Shown: positions 1 through 8,316, counted from the stretch's first letter. The stretch: DNA of 64,000 nt from Wandonia sp964447015 (GCA_964447015.1 CAYUQU010000001.1:62001-126000), one strand, 5' to 3'. Translations and numbers: made by a program. The notes: a model not told the origin generated them from the letters alone.

Positions 1-636
1 ATTAAATCGTGGTCGAAAGCACTTGGGTATTGGGATAGTAACATTGATTGGAGTAAAGTTCAAAACGGACTTGAGTTGGGCGGACGACAAGGAGGACTTT
101 CTCTTTGGCTTGCACTAAAAGGAAAACAGACAATTTGCTCCGATCTGAAAGACACCGCAGAACCACTACACTTGCGTTATAATGTAACTTCGCTTATTGA
201 ATATCAAGACATAGACGCAACAAATATTCCGTATGAAAATCATTTTGACATTAAAGTGTTTAAGTCAATTATTGGTGGAATTGGAAGAAACTATAATTAT
301 GAAATACAGCAAAAAGTGTTCAAAGAAATTTACAAAGCATTGAAACCTGGAGGAAAACTTTTATTTGCTGAAAATCTTATTGCGTCTTCTGTTCATCAGA
401 AACTCAGAAAAAAGTTTGTCAATTGAGGAAATGCTTGGCGATATGTGTCCATTAAAGAAATGAAAGAACATTTGAAAGACTATTCATCCTATGATATGAA
501 AACCATCGGCGTTCTTGGAACATTTGGGAGAAATGAAGGTCAGAGAAATTTTCTTTCAACACTAGACAACATAATATTGAATAAAGTTTGCCCAAATAAT
601 TGGAAGTATATAGCTTATGGCATTGCGGAAAAATAG
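1..636 (+). pseudogene. Class I SAM-dependent methyltransferase, 5'-truncated by window edge and interrupted by one in-frame TGA
   Basis: One reading frame runs open from the first base to the TAG at 634-636, broken only by TGA at 424-426. The visible N-terminal part holds a glycine-rich motif I (LELGGRQGG, about residues 24-32) and a LKPGGKLLF strand typical of class I SAM methyltransferases. The reading continues in the same frame after the TGA with GNAWRYVSIKEM and a plausible C-terminal tail, so both halves belong to one protein. A single TGG to TGA change at a tryptophan would explain the break; no frameshift is needed. It may be a pseudogene, a sequencing error or a split gene. The substrate cannot be told from the sequence. 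Confidence 0.75.
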
Positions 637-832
637 AATACCGCTGCTATTATTCTGAATGGTTTAGAATAAACTTTTATACTTTTTTAGGACACCATAT
701 GTGAACTTGTTTTTCCCTAAAAAAGAATCTGTTATATATATAACTTACTTCTGTTCTTGTGTAACACTTTCTGTCAGTATCTTCATCACCTTTGCATCCG
801 TGAAAATTCATTCACAACCATTAACTAATAAC

Positions 833-1609
833 ATGAAACTAAAAAGATTAACAGGACTAACTGTGCTTTCTTTGGCTGTAGTATTTTCAAGCTGCAAAAA
901 AGATGAAGTTAACAACCCTAACACCAATCCAATACCCGTTCAAACGGTAGTTCAAGCAACCGTTAACATCGGATCAACATCCAACTTTATTATTTTAGCT
1001 GGTTCATTAATCTCAAATGTCCCAACCTCTGCGCTTACAGGTAATATAGGATTAAGTCCTGCATCTGGGAGTATGATTACAGGGTTTGGTACTACAGAAA
1101 TTACAGGAACGATATACACAACAGATGCTACAGGCCCTGCTGGTTCTGTTCCTAATGCGGCTGGACTAACTGCTGCAAAAAATGATTTGACAGTAGCTTA
1201 TAACGATGCTGCAGGTCGTACATCAACAGATATTGTACTTCTTGCTGGGAATATTGGCGGTCTAACACTTACGCCAGGGCTTTACAAATCGAGCGGATCT
1301 CTTCAAATATCTTCAGGAGACCTTACTTTCGATGCAAAAGGCAACTCAAATGCAGTTTTTATCATTCAGATTGCTTCTACGCTTAGTACATCACCAGATC
1401 GCAAGATTATTTTAAAGAATGGCGCATCGGCAGCAAACATCTTTTGGCAAGTAGGTACTTCTGCAACACTTGGAACAAACACCGTGTTTAAGGGAATCAT
1501 AATGGCTGATCAATCTATTTCAGTAAACACTGGTACTGTAATTGAAGGTCGATTACTTGCCCGTATTGCCGCTGTAACACTGAAGAGCAATACAATTGTA
1601 GCTCCTTAA
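833..1609 (+). CDS. Ice-binding-like DUF3494 lipoprotein
   Basis: The protein (258 aa from this start) matches the DUF3494 ice-binding-like family: after the leader it is nearly all one beta-solenoid domain, with family-typical stretches such as FIILAGS, GNIGLSPASGS and FWQVGTSATLG. The longer frame opens upstream, but ATG 833 gives a clean lipoprotein leader (MKLKRLTGLT, hydrophobic core, VFSSC with Cys21), so I chose it. It is followed by a KKDE(V)NNPNTNP linker. DUF3494 proteins bind ice or inhibit recrystallisation; here lipid anchoring suggests a cell-surface adhesin-like role (inference). A near-consensus -7 box (CACCTTTG, 787-794) lies 38 nt upstream, and a strong terminator follows at once, so it is likely monocistronic. 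Confidence 0.85.
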   Translation: MKLKRLTGLTVLSLAVVFSSCKKDEVNNPNTNPIPVQTVVQATVNIGSTSNFIILAGSLISNVPTSALTGNIGLSPASGSMITGFGTTEITGTIYTTDATGPAGSVPNAAGLTAAKNDLTVAYNDAAGRTSTDIVLLAGNIGGLTLTPGLYKSSGSLQISSGDLTFDAKGNSNAVFIIQIASTLSTSPDRKIILKNGASAANIFWQVGTSATLGTNTVFKGIIMADQSISVNTGTVIEGRLLARIAAVTLKSNTIVAP

Positions 1610-1633
1610 AAAGCTATATCACAAACTTAATAT

Positions 1634-1665
1634 AGAGCAGTGCGTCAGGTACTGCTCTTTTTTTT
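1634..1665 (+). terminator. Rho-independent terminator after the DUF3494 gene
   Basis: A perfect 8-bp stem (AGAGCAGT / ACTGCTCT) with a 9-nt loop is followed by eight T residues, 25 nt downstream of the stop codon. Confidence 0.9.
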
Positions 1666-1730
1666 GTCAAAACGTTAAATCGACCGCAGGGAGAGGTCTC
1701 ATTCTTTATCAGACAATGCTGAAAAAAACA

Positions 1731-1738
1731 TATATTTG
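1731..1738 (+). promoter_or_regulatory. Bacteroidota -7 promoter box for tspO
   Basis: TATATTTG matches TAnnTTTG exactly. No convincing -33 TTG was found at the right distance. Transcription would begin near 1742, before both candidate tspO starts. Confidence 0.45.
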
Positions 1739-1814
1739 AAGAATATGTGTTGATATGAGAAAAGCTAAACAATTAGTAACCGTCTCACAAACATTCAACT
1801 CTAAATATTACAAC

Positions 1815-2273
1815 ATGGTTTATAAACTGCTCATTTTTCTAGCACTCAATTTTGGCGCACTCTTAATAGGCGGAATGTTTACAAGCAAAGGTGTTCCATC
1901 AGATTGGTATACCGATTTAAACAAAGCCCCATGGACTCCACCCGGCTGGGTGTTTGGAGCAGCATGGACAACAATCATGGTTTGTTTTAGTTTTTACATG
2001 GCTAGTGCATGGTCAGTTGTGGAGAACAAGAAATTACTCATTCTACTATTTGCCGTACAATGGATTCTAAACGTAAGTTGGAACCCAACCTTCTTTTATT
2101 ATCACAATGTCTTGTCGGCTCTCTTCATCATTGGTGCGCTTACGATTCTTATTGGATTCATCTTATTCTATTACTGGCCCGCACTGAAATTGAATTCAAT
2201 CCTGCTTTTGCCTTATTTGATTTGGCTTTTGATTGCTACGTCGTTGAATGGGTATATATTGGTTAAGAATTGA
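1815..2273 (+). CDS. tspO: TspO/MBR family membrane protein
   Basis: This 152-aa protein has the tryptophan-rich five-helix pattern of TspO (tryptophan-rich sensory protein / benzodiazepine-receptor family): WYTDLNKAPWTPPGWVFG near the N-terminus, then repeated Trp-flanked membrane segments and a WNPTFFYY motif. TspO proteins bind porphyrins and influence tetrapyrrole or stress responses; the bacterial role varies. An upstream in-frame ATG at 1755 would add 20 polar residues; ATG 1815 starts right at the first membrane helix and gives the usual family length (about 150-160 aa). It stands alone between two terminator or promoter regions. Confidence 0.88.
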   Translation: MVYKLLIFLALNFGALLIGGMFTSKGVPSDWYTDLNKAPWTPPGWVFGAAWTTIMVCFSFYMASAWSVVENKKLLILLFAVQWILNVSWNPTFFYYHNVLSALFIIGALTILIGFILFYYWPALKLNSILLLPYLIWLLIATSLNGYILVKN

Positions 2274-2346
2274 TTTAAAAAATGATGAATTATTTCGATT
2301 TGAACATCATAAATAAGGTATTTGTAATAGAGATATTTAATTCAAA

Positions 2347-2550
2347 ATGAAAATGAAAGTAAAACATATAATCGCACTTTTTCTTGTTGGTGTTGTATTG
2401 ATGATTGCCGGGAGCTTTTTAAAAATCATGCACTGGCCAGGTAGCGCCATGATTTTATTATTTGCTACGATAATAAAAGTAATTGCAGGCTTACTTGCGA
2501 TTTGGAAAGTCCTGTCGATGAAAAAGTTTAAAGATTTTTTGAATAGTTAA
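2347..2550 (+). CDS. Small two-helix membrane protein with GldL-like KIMHWPG motif
   Basis: The 67-aa product has two hydrophobic segments (about residues 8-26 and 35-56) with KIMHWPG between them. The same (F)KI(L/M)HWPG turn is characteristic of GldL, the inner-membrane motor component of gliding and type IX secretion in Bacteroidota. The protein is far too short to be GldL, which has a long cytoplasmic domain. It therefore belongs to the small HWPG membrane proteins common in this phylum, whose function is unknown to me. It has a basic tail (KKFKDFLNS). It is monocistronic, with no clear promoter box. Confidence 0.65.
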   Translation: MKMKVKHIIALFLVGVVLMIAGSFLKIMHWPGSAMILLFATIIKVIAGLLAIWKVLSMKKFKDFLNS

Positions 2551-2622
2551 AATCTAATACAATTTGCCTTTTCAACCTGCCTTTTGTATGACGTGAATTG
2601 AGAATATAGTTAATTCAAATTG

Positions 2623-2652
2623 TTGAAATTTGAAATAATGTCCCTACCTTTG
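2623..2652 (+). promoter_or_regulatory. Full Bacteroidota promoter (-33 TTG, -7 TACCTTTG) for the Fic gene
   Basis: TTG at 2623-2625 and a perfect TAnnTTTG box (TACCTTTG) at 2645-2652 are separated by 19 nt, the phylum's usual spacing. The ATG is 35 nt downstream of the box. Confidence 0.7.
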
Positions 2653-2674
2653 ATAGTGTCATATGATACTATCA
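2651..2674 (+). promoter_or_regulatory. 24-bp palindromic operator overlapping the Fic promoter
   Basis: The sequence reads TGATAGTgTCAT / ATGAtACTATCA, a dyad with one mismatched base pair. It begins inside the -7 box and covers the expected transcription start (about 2656). A protein bound here would block initiation. The Fic protein's own winged-helix tail is the obvious candidate for autoregulation (inference). Confidence 0.6.
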
Positions 2675-2687
2675 TGATTTGTAATAA

Positions 2688-3647
2688 ATGAAACCACCCT
2701 ATACCATAACAAGTAAGATTTTAAAATTAGTTGCTTCGATTTCAGAGAAGATAGGTGAAATAAATGCAACACATTTAAGTAAACCTCCCACTGAACTAAG
2801 AAAGAGAAATAGAATACAGACTATTCATTCTTCATTAGAAATTGAAGGCAATACTTTGACAATTGAACAAATAACTGCAATTGTTGAAAACAAAAGAGTG
2901 CTAGGTCCAGAAAAAGATATACTTGAAGTTAAAAATGCCCTTGCAGTCTATGACCATCTAGATAAATTGAATCCCCTTAGCATTGATTCATTTTGTGAAG
3001 CTCATGGGATTCTAATGAAGGGACTTGTTGATTCGGCAGGCAGATTCAGAAGTAAATCAGTTGGTATAGCAAAAGGTGCTGAAATTGCTCATATCGCTCC
3101 ACCAAGTGAAATGGTCAAACCGTTGATGAAAGACCTATTCAACTACCTCAAAGACGAGGATGAATTGATTTTAATCAAGAGTTGTGTTTTTCATTATGAA
3201 ATGGAATTTATTCATCCATTTATTGATGGTAATGGTAGAATGGGGAGGTTATGGCAAACGCTGATTTTAAAAGATTCTTATCCAGTGTTCGAGTTCTTAC
3301 CAATTGAAACAGTCATAAAAGAGCGACAAAACGAATATTATGAAGCCCTACGAAAATCAGATAATACTGGAGAATCCACATTATTCATAGAATATCTCCT
3401 CGAAATCATTCTCAAATCATTGGAGGAATTATTAAACATTCAGAACATAAGTCTGCTTAATATCGACAGAATCAATCTTTTCAAGTCAATAATAAAAGAG
3501 GACTATTTTACGCGAAAAGAATACCTTAAAAATTTCAGAGAAATATCCTCAGCAACTGCCAGCCGAGATTTAAAGTTTGCGGTGGAGAATGGGCTAATTG
3601 AGAAGTTTGGGGATAAAAATACTGCAAGGTATAAATTCAAAGTATAA
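2688..3647 (+). CDS. Fic family protein (AMPylase-type) with C-terminal winged helix
   Basis: At 319 aa, this has the catalytic Fic motif HPFIDGNGRMGR at residues 176-187, with the His and the anion-binding GNGR intact. An N-terminal SLEIEG (residues 49-54) fits the (S/T)xxxE(G/N) inhibitory helix, here located before the Fic core as in class II Fic proteins; the Glu normally holds ATP in a non-productive pose. Residues about 255-319 look like a winged-helix DNA-binding domain (TASRDLKFAVENGLIEKFG). Fic enzymes transfer AMP or related groups to protein Ser/Thr/Tyr hydroxyls. The target is unknown. The palindromic operator on its promoter suggests autoregulation. Confidence 0.9.
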   Translation: MKPPYTITSKILKLVASISEKIGEINATHLSKPPTELRKRNRIQTIHSSLEIEGNTLTIEQITAIVENKRVLGPEKDILEVKNALAVYDHLDKLNPLSIDSFCEAHGILMKGLVDSAGRFRSKSVGIAKGAEIAHIAPPSEMVKPLMKDLFNYLKDEDELILIKSCVFHYEMEFIHPFIDGNGRMGRLWQTLILKDSYPVFEFLPIETVIKERQNEYYEALRKSDNTGESTLFIEYLLEIILKSLEELLNIQNISLLNIDRINLFKSIIKEDYFTRKEYLKNFREISSATASRDLKFAVENGLIEKFGDKNTARYKFKV

Positions 3648-3718
3648 TATTATTTGAATTTGGATGGTCTACCCCACCTCTTCCTCCCAAATCAACATCC
3701 ACTTTTCGAAGTTTTTCC

Positions 3719-3726
3719 TATTTTTG
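3719..3726 (+). promoter_or_regulatory. -7 promoter box upstream of the 3780 lipoprotein gene
   Basis: TATTTTTG is an exact TAnnTTTG match, 53 nt before the ATG. No -33 TTG was identified. Confidence 0.4.
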
Positions 3727-3779
3727 AGAAACTAAGGCTTTCATATATTACCTAGAAATTCAATAATAAAAAATCAAGA

Positions 3780-4481
3780 ATGATAAAATATATAATTTCA
3801 CTATCTCTTTTAACATTAACTCTTTCAGGTTGTATTGCTCAAGAAAATTTAAAAGATTATTACTATCCAATAAGAACACAAGAAGAGGTCAAAATTTATA
3901 AATACGTTGATAAAAACAACGTAACTAACATTGAATATTGGAAGGTCACAACAATTCCTAAATCCAACAAAATAATAACAATCACTTATAATTCAGAACT
4001 TAATCCTTACAACTATTTTGTTGAAAAAGTGAAAAGTGATGGAGCTGAATTATTAACCTACACTGATTTTGAAACAAATGATAATGGTGTTACAATTGAA
4101 ATTAAGGCAGAAGTATTAGAAAAAGACATTTACAAATGGGATGACAGTAAAGACTATGCATATTCGGTTAAATACAACAACAAATACGGGAGCTTTGAAT
4201 TTAAAAAGAAACGGGCATTTTCTAAATTTGAGCACATTGAAGTCAATGGGAAAAAATATAGAGCAGCAAAATTCAGAGATGATTATTTGATCCATCATAT
4301 AGATGATAATGTTGAATACATATTTTATCAAGATGCCTACTATGTAAAAGATATTGGAATGATTAAATACAAAAGAATAATTCCAAGTCAAAACGAACCA
4401 ATCGAATTGGAGTTAGTTGAAATTTTAGATGAAGGTGAATTTGAGAAGCTTAATTCGAAAAAATATCAACAGGTAGATTAA
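3780..4481 (+). CDS. Hypothetical lipoprotein, function unknown
   Basis: I do not recognise this 233-aa protein. It begins with a lipoprotein signal peptide (hydrophobic core, then LSGC with Cys18). The mature part is rich in Lys, Tyr and Asn, with alternating short strands and no Cys or obvious catalytic motif. The last 15 codons are highly charged. Base composition is visibly AT-rich compared with the housekeeping genes downstream, in keeping with an accessory region. It lies between the Fic gene and an AraC regulator, both on the same strand, without evidence of a shared role. Confidence 0.6.
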   Translation: MIKYIISLSLLTLTLSGCIAQENLKDYYYPIRTQEEVKIYKYVDKNNVTNIEYWKVTTIPKSNKIITITYNSELNPYNYFVEKVKSDGAELLTYTDFETNDNGVTIEIKAEVLEKDIYKWDDSKDYAYSVKYNNKYGSFEFKKKRAFSKFEHIEVNGKKYRAAKFRDDYLIHHIDDNVEYIFYQDAYYVKDIGMIKYKRIIPSQNEPIELELVEILDEGEFEKLNSKKYQQVD

Positions 4482-4506
4482 TCAACACGCTTGCAACCAC
4501 ATCAAA

Positions 4507-5322
4507 GTGAACACCCAAACTGAAATAAGACATTTATACAGACCCATTCAGCCTACTGTCAAACAATCGGCTAATAATGTAACTTACACAGAGTTTTTGC
4601 CTGATATTCAGCTTCAACAATTCATTTACTGTTATTGGCAACTCAAAACTACTCAAAAACTATCGGAACAATTTAACTACCGCGTAGTCGCTGACGGATG
4701 CATTGACATCTACTTTGAACTTAACAATCCACAAGAAAATTATGTAATGGGTTTCTGCAAGAAGTTTACAGAATTTCCTCTTGATGATACGTTCAACTAT
4801 GTCGGGGTTCGATTTTTACCGACGATGTTTCCGCAACTATTTAATGTCAATGCAATAGAATTAAGTAATCGATACGAACACTTGCATACTGTCGTTCCGC
4901 ATTTTTCTGACTTTATAACCAATCGATTTAATGAAACCCAAAAACAGACAGAAATCAAAACAACTCTTGATTCGTTTTTTATAGATCAGATTGCACAGAC
5001 AACCTTCAATAATGATAACAGACTATACGGAGCTTTGGAAATTATTCTGAAAAACTTTGGTGTCATTGATATTGAAAAAGACTTGGATACTGGCATAAGT
5101 ACAAGGCAGCTTCGCAGACTTTTTGAGTTTTATATTGGAGATACGGCAAAGACATTCAGCAAAGTAGTTCGTTTTCAACATATTTTGAATGCTAAGCCAT
5201 CTACGCAAAGTTTACGGCAAAACAAACTTTTCTTTGATGTGGGGTATTACGACCAATCTCACTTTATTAAGGAATTCAAAAATCTTTATGGTGTGACGCC
5301 GAGTAAAGCGTTTGGCAGATAA
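4507..5322 (+). CDS. AraC family transcriptional regulator
   Basis: The 271-aa protein has an N-terminal sensor-like region (WQLKTT... DGCIDIYFEL, a DUF6597-type cupin-like domain) and a C-terminal AraC HTH pair (about residues 185-268) with the second-helix signature FFDVGYYDQSHFIKEFKNLYGVTPSKAF. It regulates transcription by binding direct repeats near promoters; the inducer is unknown. The start is GTG 4507, because no ATG lies in frame before the conserved N-terminal region. The VOC-domain gene 73 nt downstream is a plausible target or partner. Confidence 0.87.
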   Translation: MNTQTEIRHLYRPIQPTVKQSANNVTYTEFLPDIQLQQFIYCYWQLKTTQKLSEQFNYRVVADGCIDIYFELNNPQENYVMGFCKKFTEFPLDDTFNYVGVRFLPTMFPQLFNVNAIELSNRYEHLHTVVPHFSDFITNRFNETQKQTEIKTTLDSFFIDQIAQTTFNNDNRLYGALEIILKNFGVIDIEKDLDTGISTRQLRRLFEFYIGDTAKTFSKVVRFQHILNAKPSTQSLRQNKLFFDVGYYDQSHFIKEFKNLYGVTPSKAFGR

Positions 5323-5395
5323 AAATTGTCCGATTTTTACTATTTTTCAAATCATAATTGAGTGAACTTTGTAACATAAATCAAATTCACTTAAA

Positions 5396-5869
5396 ATGAA
5401 AAGAATTACTTTAGTGCTTACTGTAATTTGCATAAGCATCAATGTGTTTTCACAAACAAGTATAACAACTGAAAATCATCGAAAAATGAAACTAAATGCA
5501 GGTATTATCACAGAAAAATTGGCTGAAACAAAAGCGTTCTACACTGATGTGTTGGGATTTGGCGTAACTTTTGAAAACGAGTTTTATCTTTTACTCCATA
5601 CGCCTAATCAAGAATCCGAAATCAGCTTTTTACTTCCTAACCACCCAAGTCAACAACCGCTGTTCCACAAACCTTTTCAAGGTCAGGGAATATATCTAAC
5701 CATCGAGGTGGACGATGTAGATAAAATATACAACGAGCTTAAGCAAAAAGGTGTAGACATCAAGATTGATCTTCGAAATGAAGCTTGGGGGGACAGACAT
5801 TTTGCAATTGAAGACCCAAACGGTGTAGGAATTGACATTGTGAAGTATTCACCCGTCGTTGAGAATTGA
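5396..5869 (+). CDS. Exported VOC (glyoxalase/bleomycin-resistance) family protein
   Basis: This protein is 157 aa. Residues about 31-153 form a VOC domain: KLAETKAFYTDVLGFGV, a central IYLTIEVDDVDKIYNELKQKG strand-helix unit (split here by a non-conserved loop) and the closing DPNGVGIDIV. VOC proteins bind a metal and act on small molecules or sequester them. Unusually, it is preceded by a typical Sec signal peptide (MKRITLVLTVICISINVFSQ) ending in a Bacteroidota-type SQ cleavage site. An internal ATG at 5486 would give an ordinary cytosolic VOC protein, so export depends on which start is used. A 7/8 promoter box (GAACTTTG, 5364-5371) supports use of the long form. Confidence 0.8.
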   Translation: MKRITLVLTVICISINVFSQTSITTENHRKMKLNAGIITEKLAETKAFYTDVLGFGVTFENEFYLLLHTPNQESEISFLLPNHPSQQPLFHKPFQGQGIYLTIEVDDVDKIYNELKQKGVDIKIDLRNEAWGDRHFAIEDPNGVGIDIVKYSPVVEN

Positions 5870-5873
5870 GAAT

Positions 5874-6212
5874 TTACAACAACTCCAACACGTTCTGAGG
5901 TGGTCTTCCAATCACAGCCTGCTTACCAGAAATAACAATCGGGCGTTCTATCAACTTAGGATTATTGACCATTGCTTTAATCCACTCGTCATCACTTAGC
6001 GTTTTTCCTTTAAAATTGTCTTTATACACATCCTCCCCCTTGCGAACAAGATCGAGAGGTTTGATTCCCAGCTTTTCGATAATGGATTTGAGTTCGGAAA
6101 CGCTTGGCGTGTCGTTGAGGTATTCAATTACCTCCACTTCTTTGCCAGCGTCTTCAATTAATTTTAACGTCTCTCTACTTTTCGAACATCGTGGGTTGTG
6201 TAAAATCTTCAT
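5874..6212 (-). CDS. arsC: ArsC/Spx-family arsenate reductase-like protein
   Basis: The 112-aa protein has HNPRCSKSR at residues 5-13, with the redox Cys9 and the phosphate-loop-like Arg, and an ERPIVISGKQAVIGRPP motif near the C-terminus containing the conserved Arg-Pro. It fits the glutaredoxin-dependent ArsC branch, reducing arsenate to arsenite. Many Bacteroidota members of this family are not in ars operons, so the in vivo substrate is uncertain. It lies 27 nt downstream of lepA on the same strand and is probably co-transcribed with it. No arsenite pump or ArsR is nearby. Confidence 0.82.
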   Translation of the reverse strand: MKILHNPRCSKSRETLKLIEDAGKEVEVIEYLNDTPSVSELKSIIEKLGIKPLDLVRKGEDVYKDNFKGKTLSDDEWIKAMVNNPKLIERPIVISGKQAVIGRPPQNVLELL

Positions 6213-6239
6213 GTGAATTGGATTTTCTTCGCCAAGTTA

Positions 6240-8036
6240 TTAATCATTCAACTTCAATACCGCTAAAAATGCTTCTTGTGGAACTTCTACACGACCGATT
6301 TGGCGCATACGTTTCTTCCCTTCTTTTTGTTTTTCAAGAAGTTTACGCTTACGCGAGATATCTCCACCGTAACATTTTGCCGTAACGTCTTTTCGAAGTG
6401 CCTTGATTGTTTCACGAGCAATTACTTTTGCTCCGATAGCAGCTTGAATTGGAATTTCGAATTGTTGACGTGGGATTAATTCTTTCAACTTCACACAAAT
6501 TCGTTTTCCTAAACTAAACGCGTTGCTTCGGTGAACAAGTGCCGAAAGTGCATCCACTTGCTCCGAGTTTAACAAGACATCCATCTTAATCAAATCCGAC
6601 GTTTTGTATCCGATTGGGAAATAATCGAACGAGGCATATCCTTTAGAAACCGTTTTTAAGCGGTCATAAAAATCAAAAACTATCTCTGCCAAAGGCATTT
6701 CAAAAGTCAACTCTACACGATCCTGAGTCAAATAAACTTGGTTACTCAATTCGCCTCTTTTCTCAATACACAAAGTCATAATCGAACCAATATACTCCGA
6801 CTTAGTAATAACCTGCGCTTTGATAAATGGCTCTTCCACTCGCTCCAACGTTGATGGGTCAGGCAATTCAGATGGATTATTTACAATCATCGCCTCATCA
6901 GGGTTCTTACGTGTATAAGCGAAATACGAAACGTTTGGCACAGTCGTAATTACCGTCATGTTAAACTCGCGCTCCAAACGCTCTTGAATAATCTCAAGGT
7001 GCAACATTCCAAGGAAACCACAACGGAAACCAAAGCCAAGTGCCGCAGACGATTCTGGCTCAAAAACCAAAGATGAATCGTTCAACTGAAGTTTCTCCAT
7101 CGAATAACGAAGCTCTTCGTAATCTTCTGTATCTACAGGATAAATTCCTGCAAACACCATAGGCTTCACATCTTCAAACCCTTTTACAACATCCGTACAA
7201 GGATTCGCTACAGTAGTGATTGTATCACCTACTTTAACTTCATTTGCACTCTTAATTCCAGAAACAATATATCCTACATCTCCTGCACATACTTCTTTTT
7301 TCGGAAGTAAATCCATTTTCAATACCCCGATATCATCGGCGTTATATGTACGTTCTGTATTGACAAATTTTACTTTATCTCCTTTTCTCAAGGTCCCGTT
7401 CATGATACGGTAATAAGCGATAACTCCACGAAACTGGTTGAAAACAGAATCGAAAATCATCGCTTGTAAGGGTGCATTTGGGTCACCTTTTGGAGCTGGA
7501 ATTCGGTCAATAATTGCTTTCAAAATTGCGTCAACTCCTAGTCCGGTTTTACCAGAAGCAGGAATCACATCATCAGCCGAACAGCCGATTAGTTCCACAA
7601 TTTGATCCGTAACTTCCTCAGGCATTGCACCTGGCAAATCCATTTTATTTAAAATCGGAATAATTTCCAAGTCGTGTTCCAACGCTAGGTACAAGTTCGA
7701 AATCGTTTGTGCTTCGATTCCTTGTGCTGCATCAACAATCAATAAAGCACCCTCGCACGCTGCGATAGAGCGCGAAACTTCGTAAGAAAAATCGACGTGT
7801 CCAGGAGTGTCGATTAAGTTTAAAATATAATCTTCGCCTTCAAAATGATAATTCATTTGAATGGCATGACTTTTAATTGTAATTCCACGCTCACGCTCCA
7901 AATCCATGTCGTCAAGCGCTTGAGCTTTCATGTCACGATCCGATATAGTACCAGTCGTTTGCAATAATCTATCCGCCAGGGTACTCTTACCGTGGTCAAT
8001 GTGTGCAATAATACAGAAGTTACGAATATTCTTCAT
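6240..8036 (-). CDS. lepA: Elongation factor 4 (LepA), ribosome back-translocase GTPase
   Basis: From ATG 8036 the protein is 598 aa, the normal LepA length. The G1 loop (AHIDHGKST, residues 11-19), the DTPGH G3 motif, NKMD and the LepA-specific C-terminal domain (GGDISRKRKLLEKQKEGKKR, then a basic tail) are all present. The frame extends 50 codons further upstream, but those residues are non-conserved, and a perfect -7 box sits directly before ATG 8036. LepA acts on stalled or mis-translocated ribosomes and in initiation. arsC follows on the same strand. Confidence 0.97.
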   Translation of the reverse strand: MKNIRNFCIIAHIDHGKSTLADRLLQTTGTISDRDMKAQALDDMDLERERGITIKSHAIQMNYHFEGEDYILNLIDTPGHVDFSYEVSRSIAACEGALLIVDAAQGIEAQTISNLYLALEHDLEIIPILNKMDLPGAMPEEVTDQIVELIGCSADDVIPASGKTGLGVDAILKAIIDRIPAPKGDPNAPLQAMIFDSVFNQFRGVIAYYRIMNGTLRKGDKVKFVNTERTYNADDIGVLKMDLLPKKEVCAGDVGYIVSGIKSANEVKVGDTITTVANPCTDVVKGFEDVKPMVFAGIYPVDTEDYEELRYSMEKLQLNDSSLVFEPESSAALGFGFRCGFLGMLHLEIIQERLEREFNMTVITTVPNVSYFAYTRKNPDEAMIVNNPSELPDPSTLERVEEPFIKAQVITKSEYIGSIMTLCIEKRGELSNQVYLTQDRVELTFEMPLAEIVFDFYDRLKTVSKGYASFDYFPIGYKTSDLIKMDVLLNSEQVDALSALVHRSNAFSLGKRICVKLKELIPRQQFEIPIQAAIGAKVIARETIKALRKDVTAKCYGGDISRKRKLLEKQKEGKKRMRQIGRVEVPQEAFLAVLKLND

Positions 8037-8042
8037 AGGGCG

Positions 8043-8050
8043 CAAAATTA
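8043..8050 (-). promoter_or_regulatory. -7 promoter box of lepA, 6 nt from the start codon
   Basis: On the minus strand this reads TAATTTTG, an exact TAnnTTTG match, ending 6 nt upstream of the lepA ATG. It implies a leader of only about 0-3 nt. Confidence 0.55.
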
Positions 8051-8304
8051 CGCAATTTGCCGTCATTTTAAGTTGTTGTTTGATTCTTTTTTTTGAAGTC
8101 GAAACGATATGCTGTTTGAAACCCGAAATTCCTGATTTTTCAAGGCTTTTAATCACTGAATCGATTGACTTTTTACCCTCATTCAAAAAGAAAAAGTTCG
8201 TTGAACAATATAATTTGAAATATATTTTTTCATTTTTTCACAAATTCTGCAACGAAAAACCAATTTTCTACGTTGAATAGAGGGATAAACAAACAAAGCT
8301 TTTT

Positions 8305-8312
8305 TATCTTTG
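8305..8312 (+). promoter_or_regulatory. -7 promoter box of the PGI/PMI gene, 4 nt from the start codon
   Basis: TATCTTTG is an exact TAnnTTTG match and ends 4 nt before ATG 8317. The predicted transcription start falls at or beside the A of the ATG. A second in-frame ATG at 8332 is an alternative start. Confidence 0.55.
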
Positions 8313-8316
8313 ACCC

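Noticed and set aside
424..426. TGA read as tryptophan (recoding or alternative genetic code)
   Set aside because: Other genes in the window end at TGA (for example at 5867-5869 and 11673-11675), and Trp is encoded by TGG elsewhere.
5874..6212. Arsenic resistance operon
   Set aside because: Only an ArsC-like gene is present behind lepA; no ArsB/Acr3 pump or ArsR is nearby.
8037..8186. 50-codon upstream extension of lepA
   Set aside because: Non-conserved residues, and the promoter box lies within it; the standard LepA N-terminus starts at ATG 8036.
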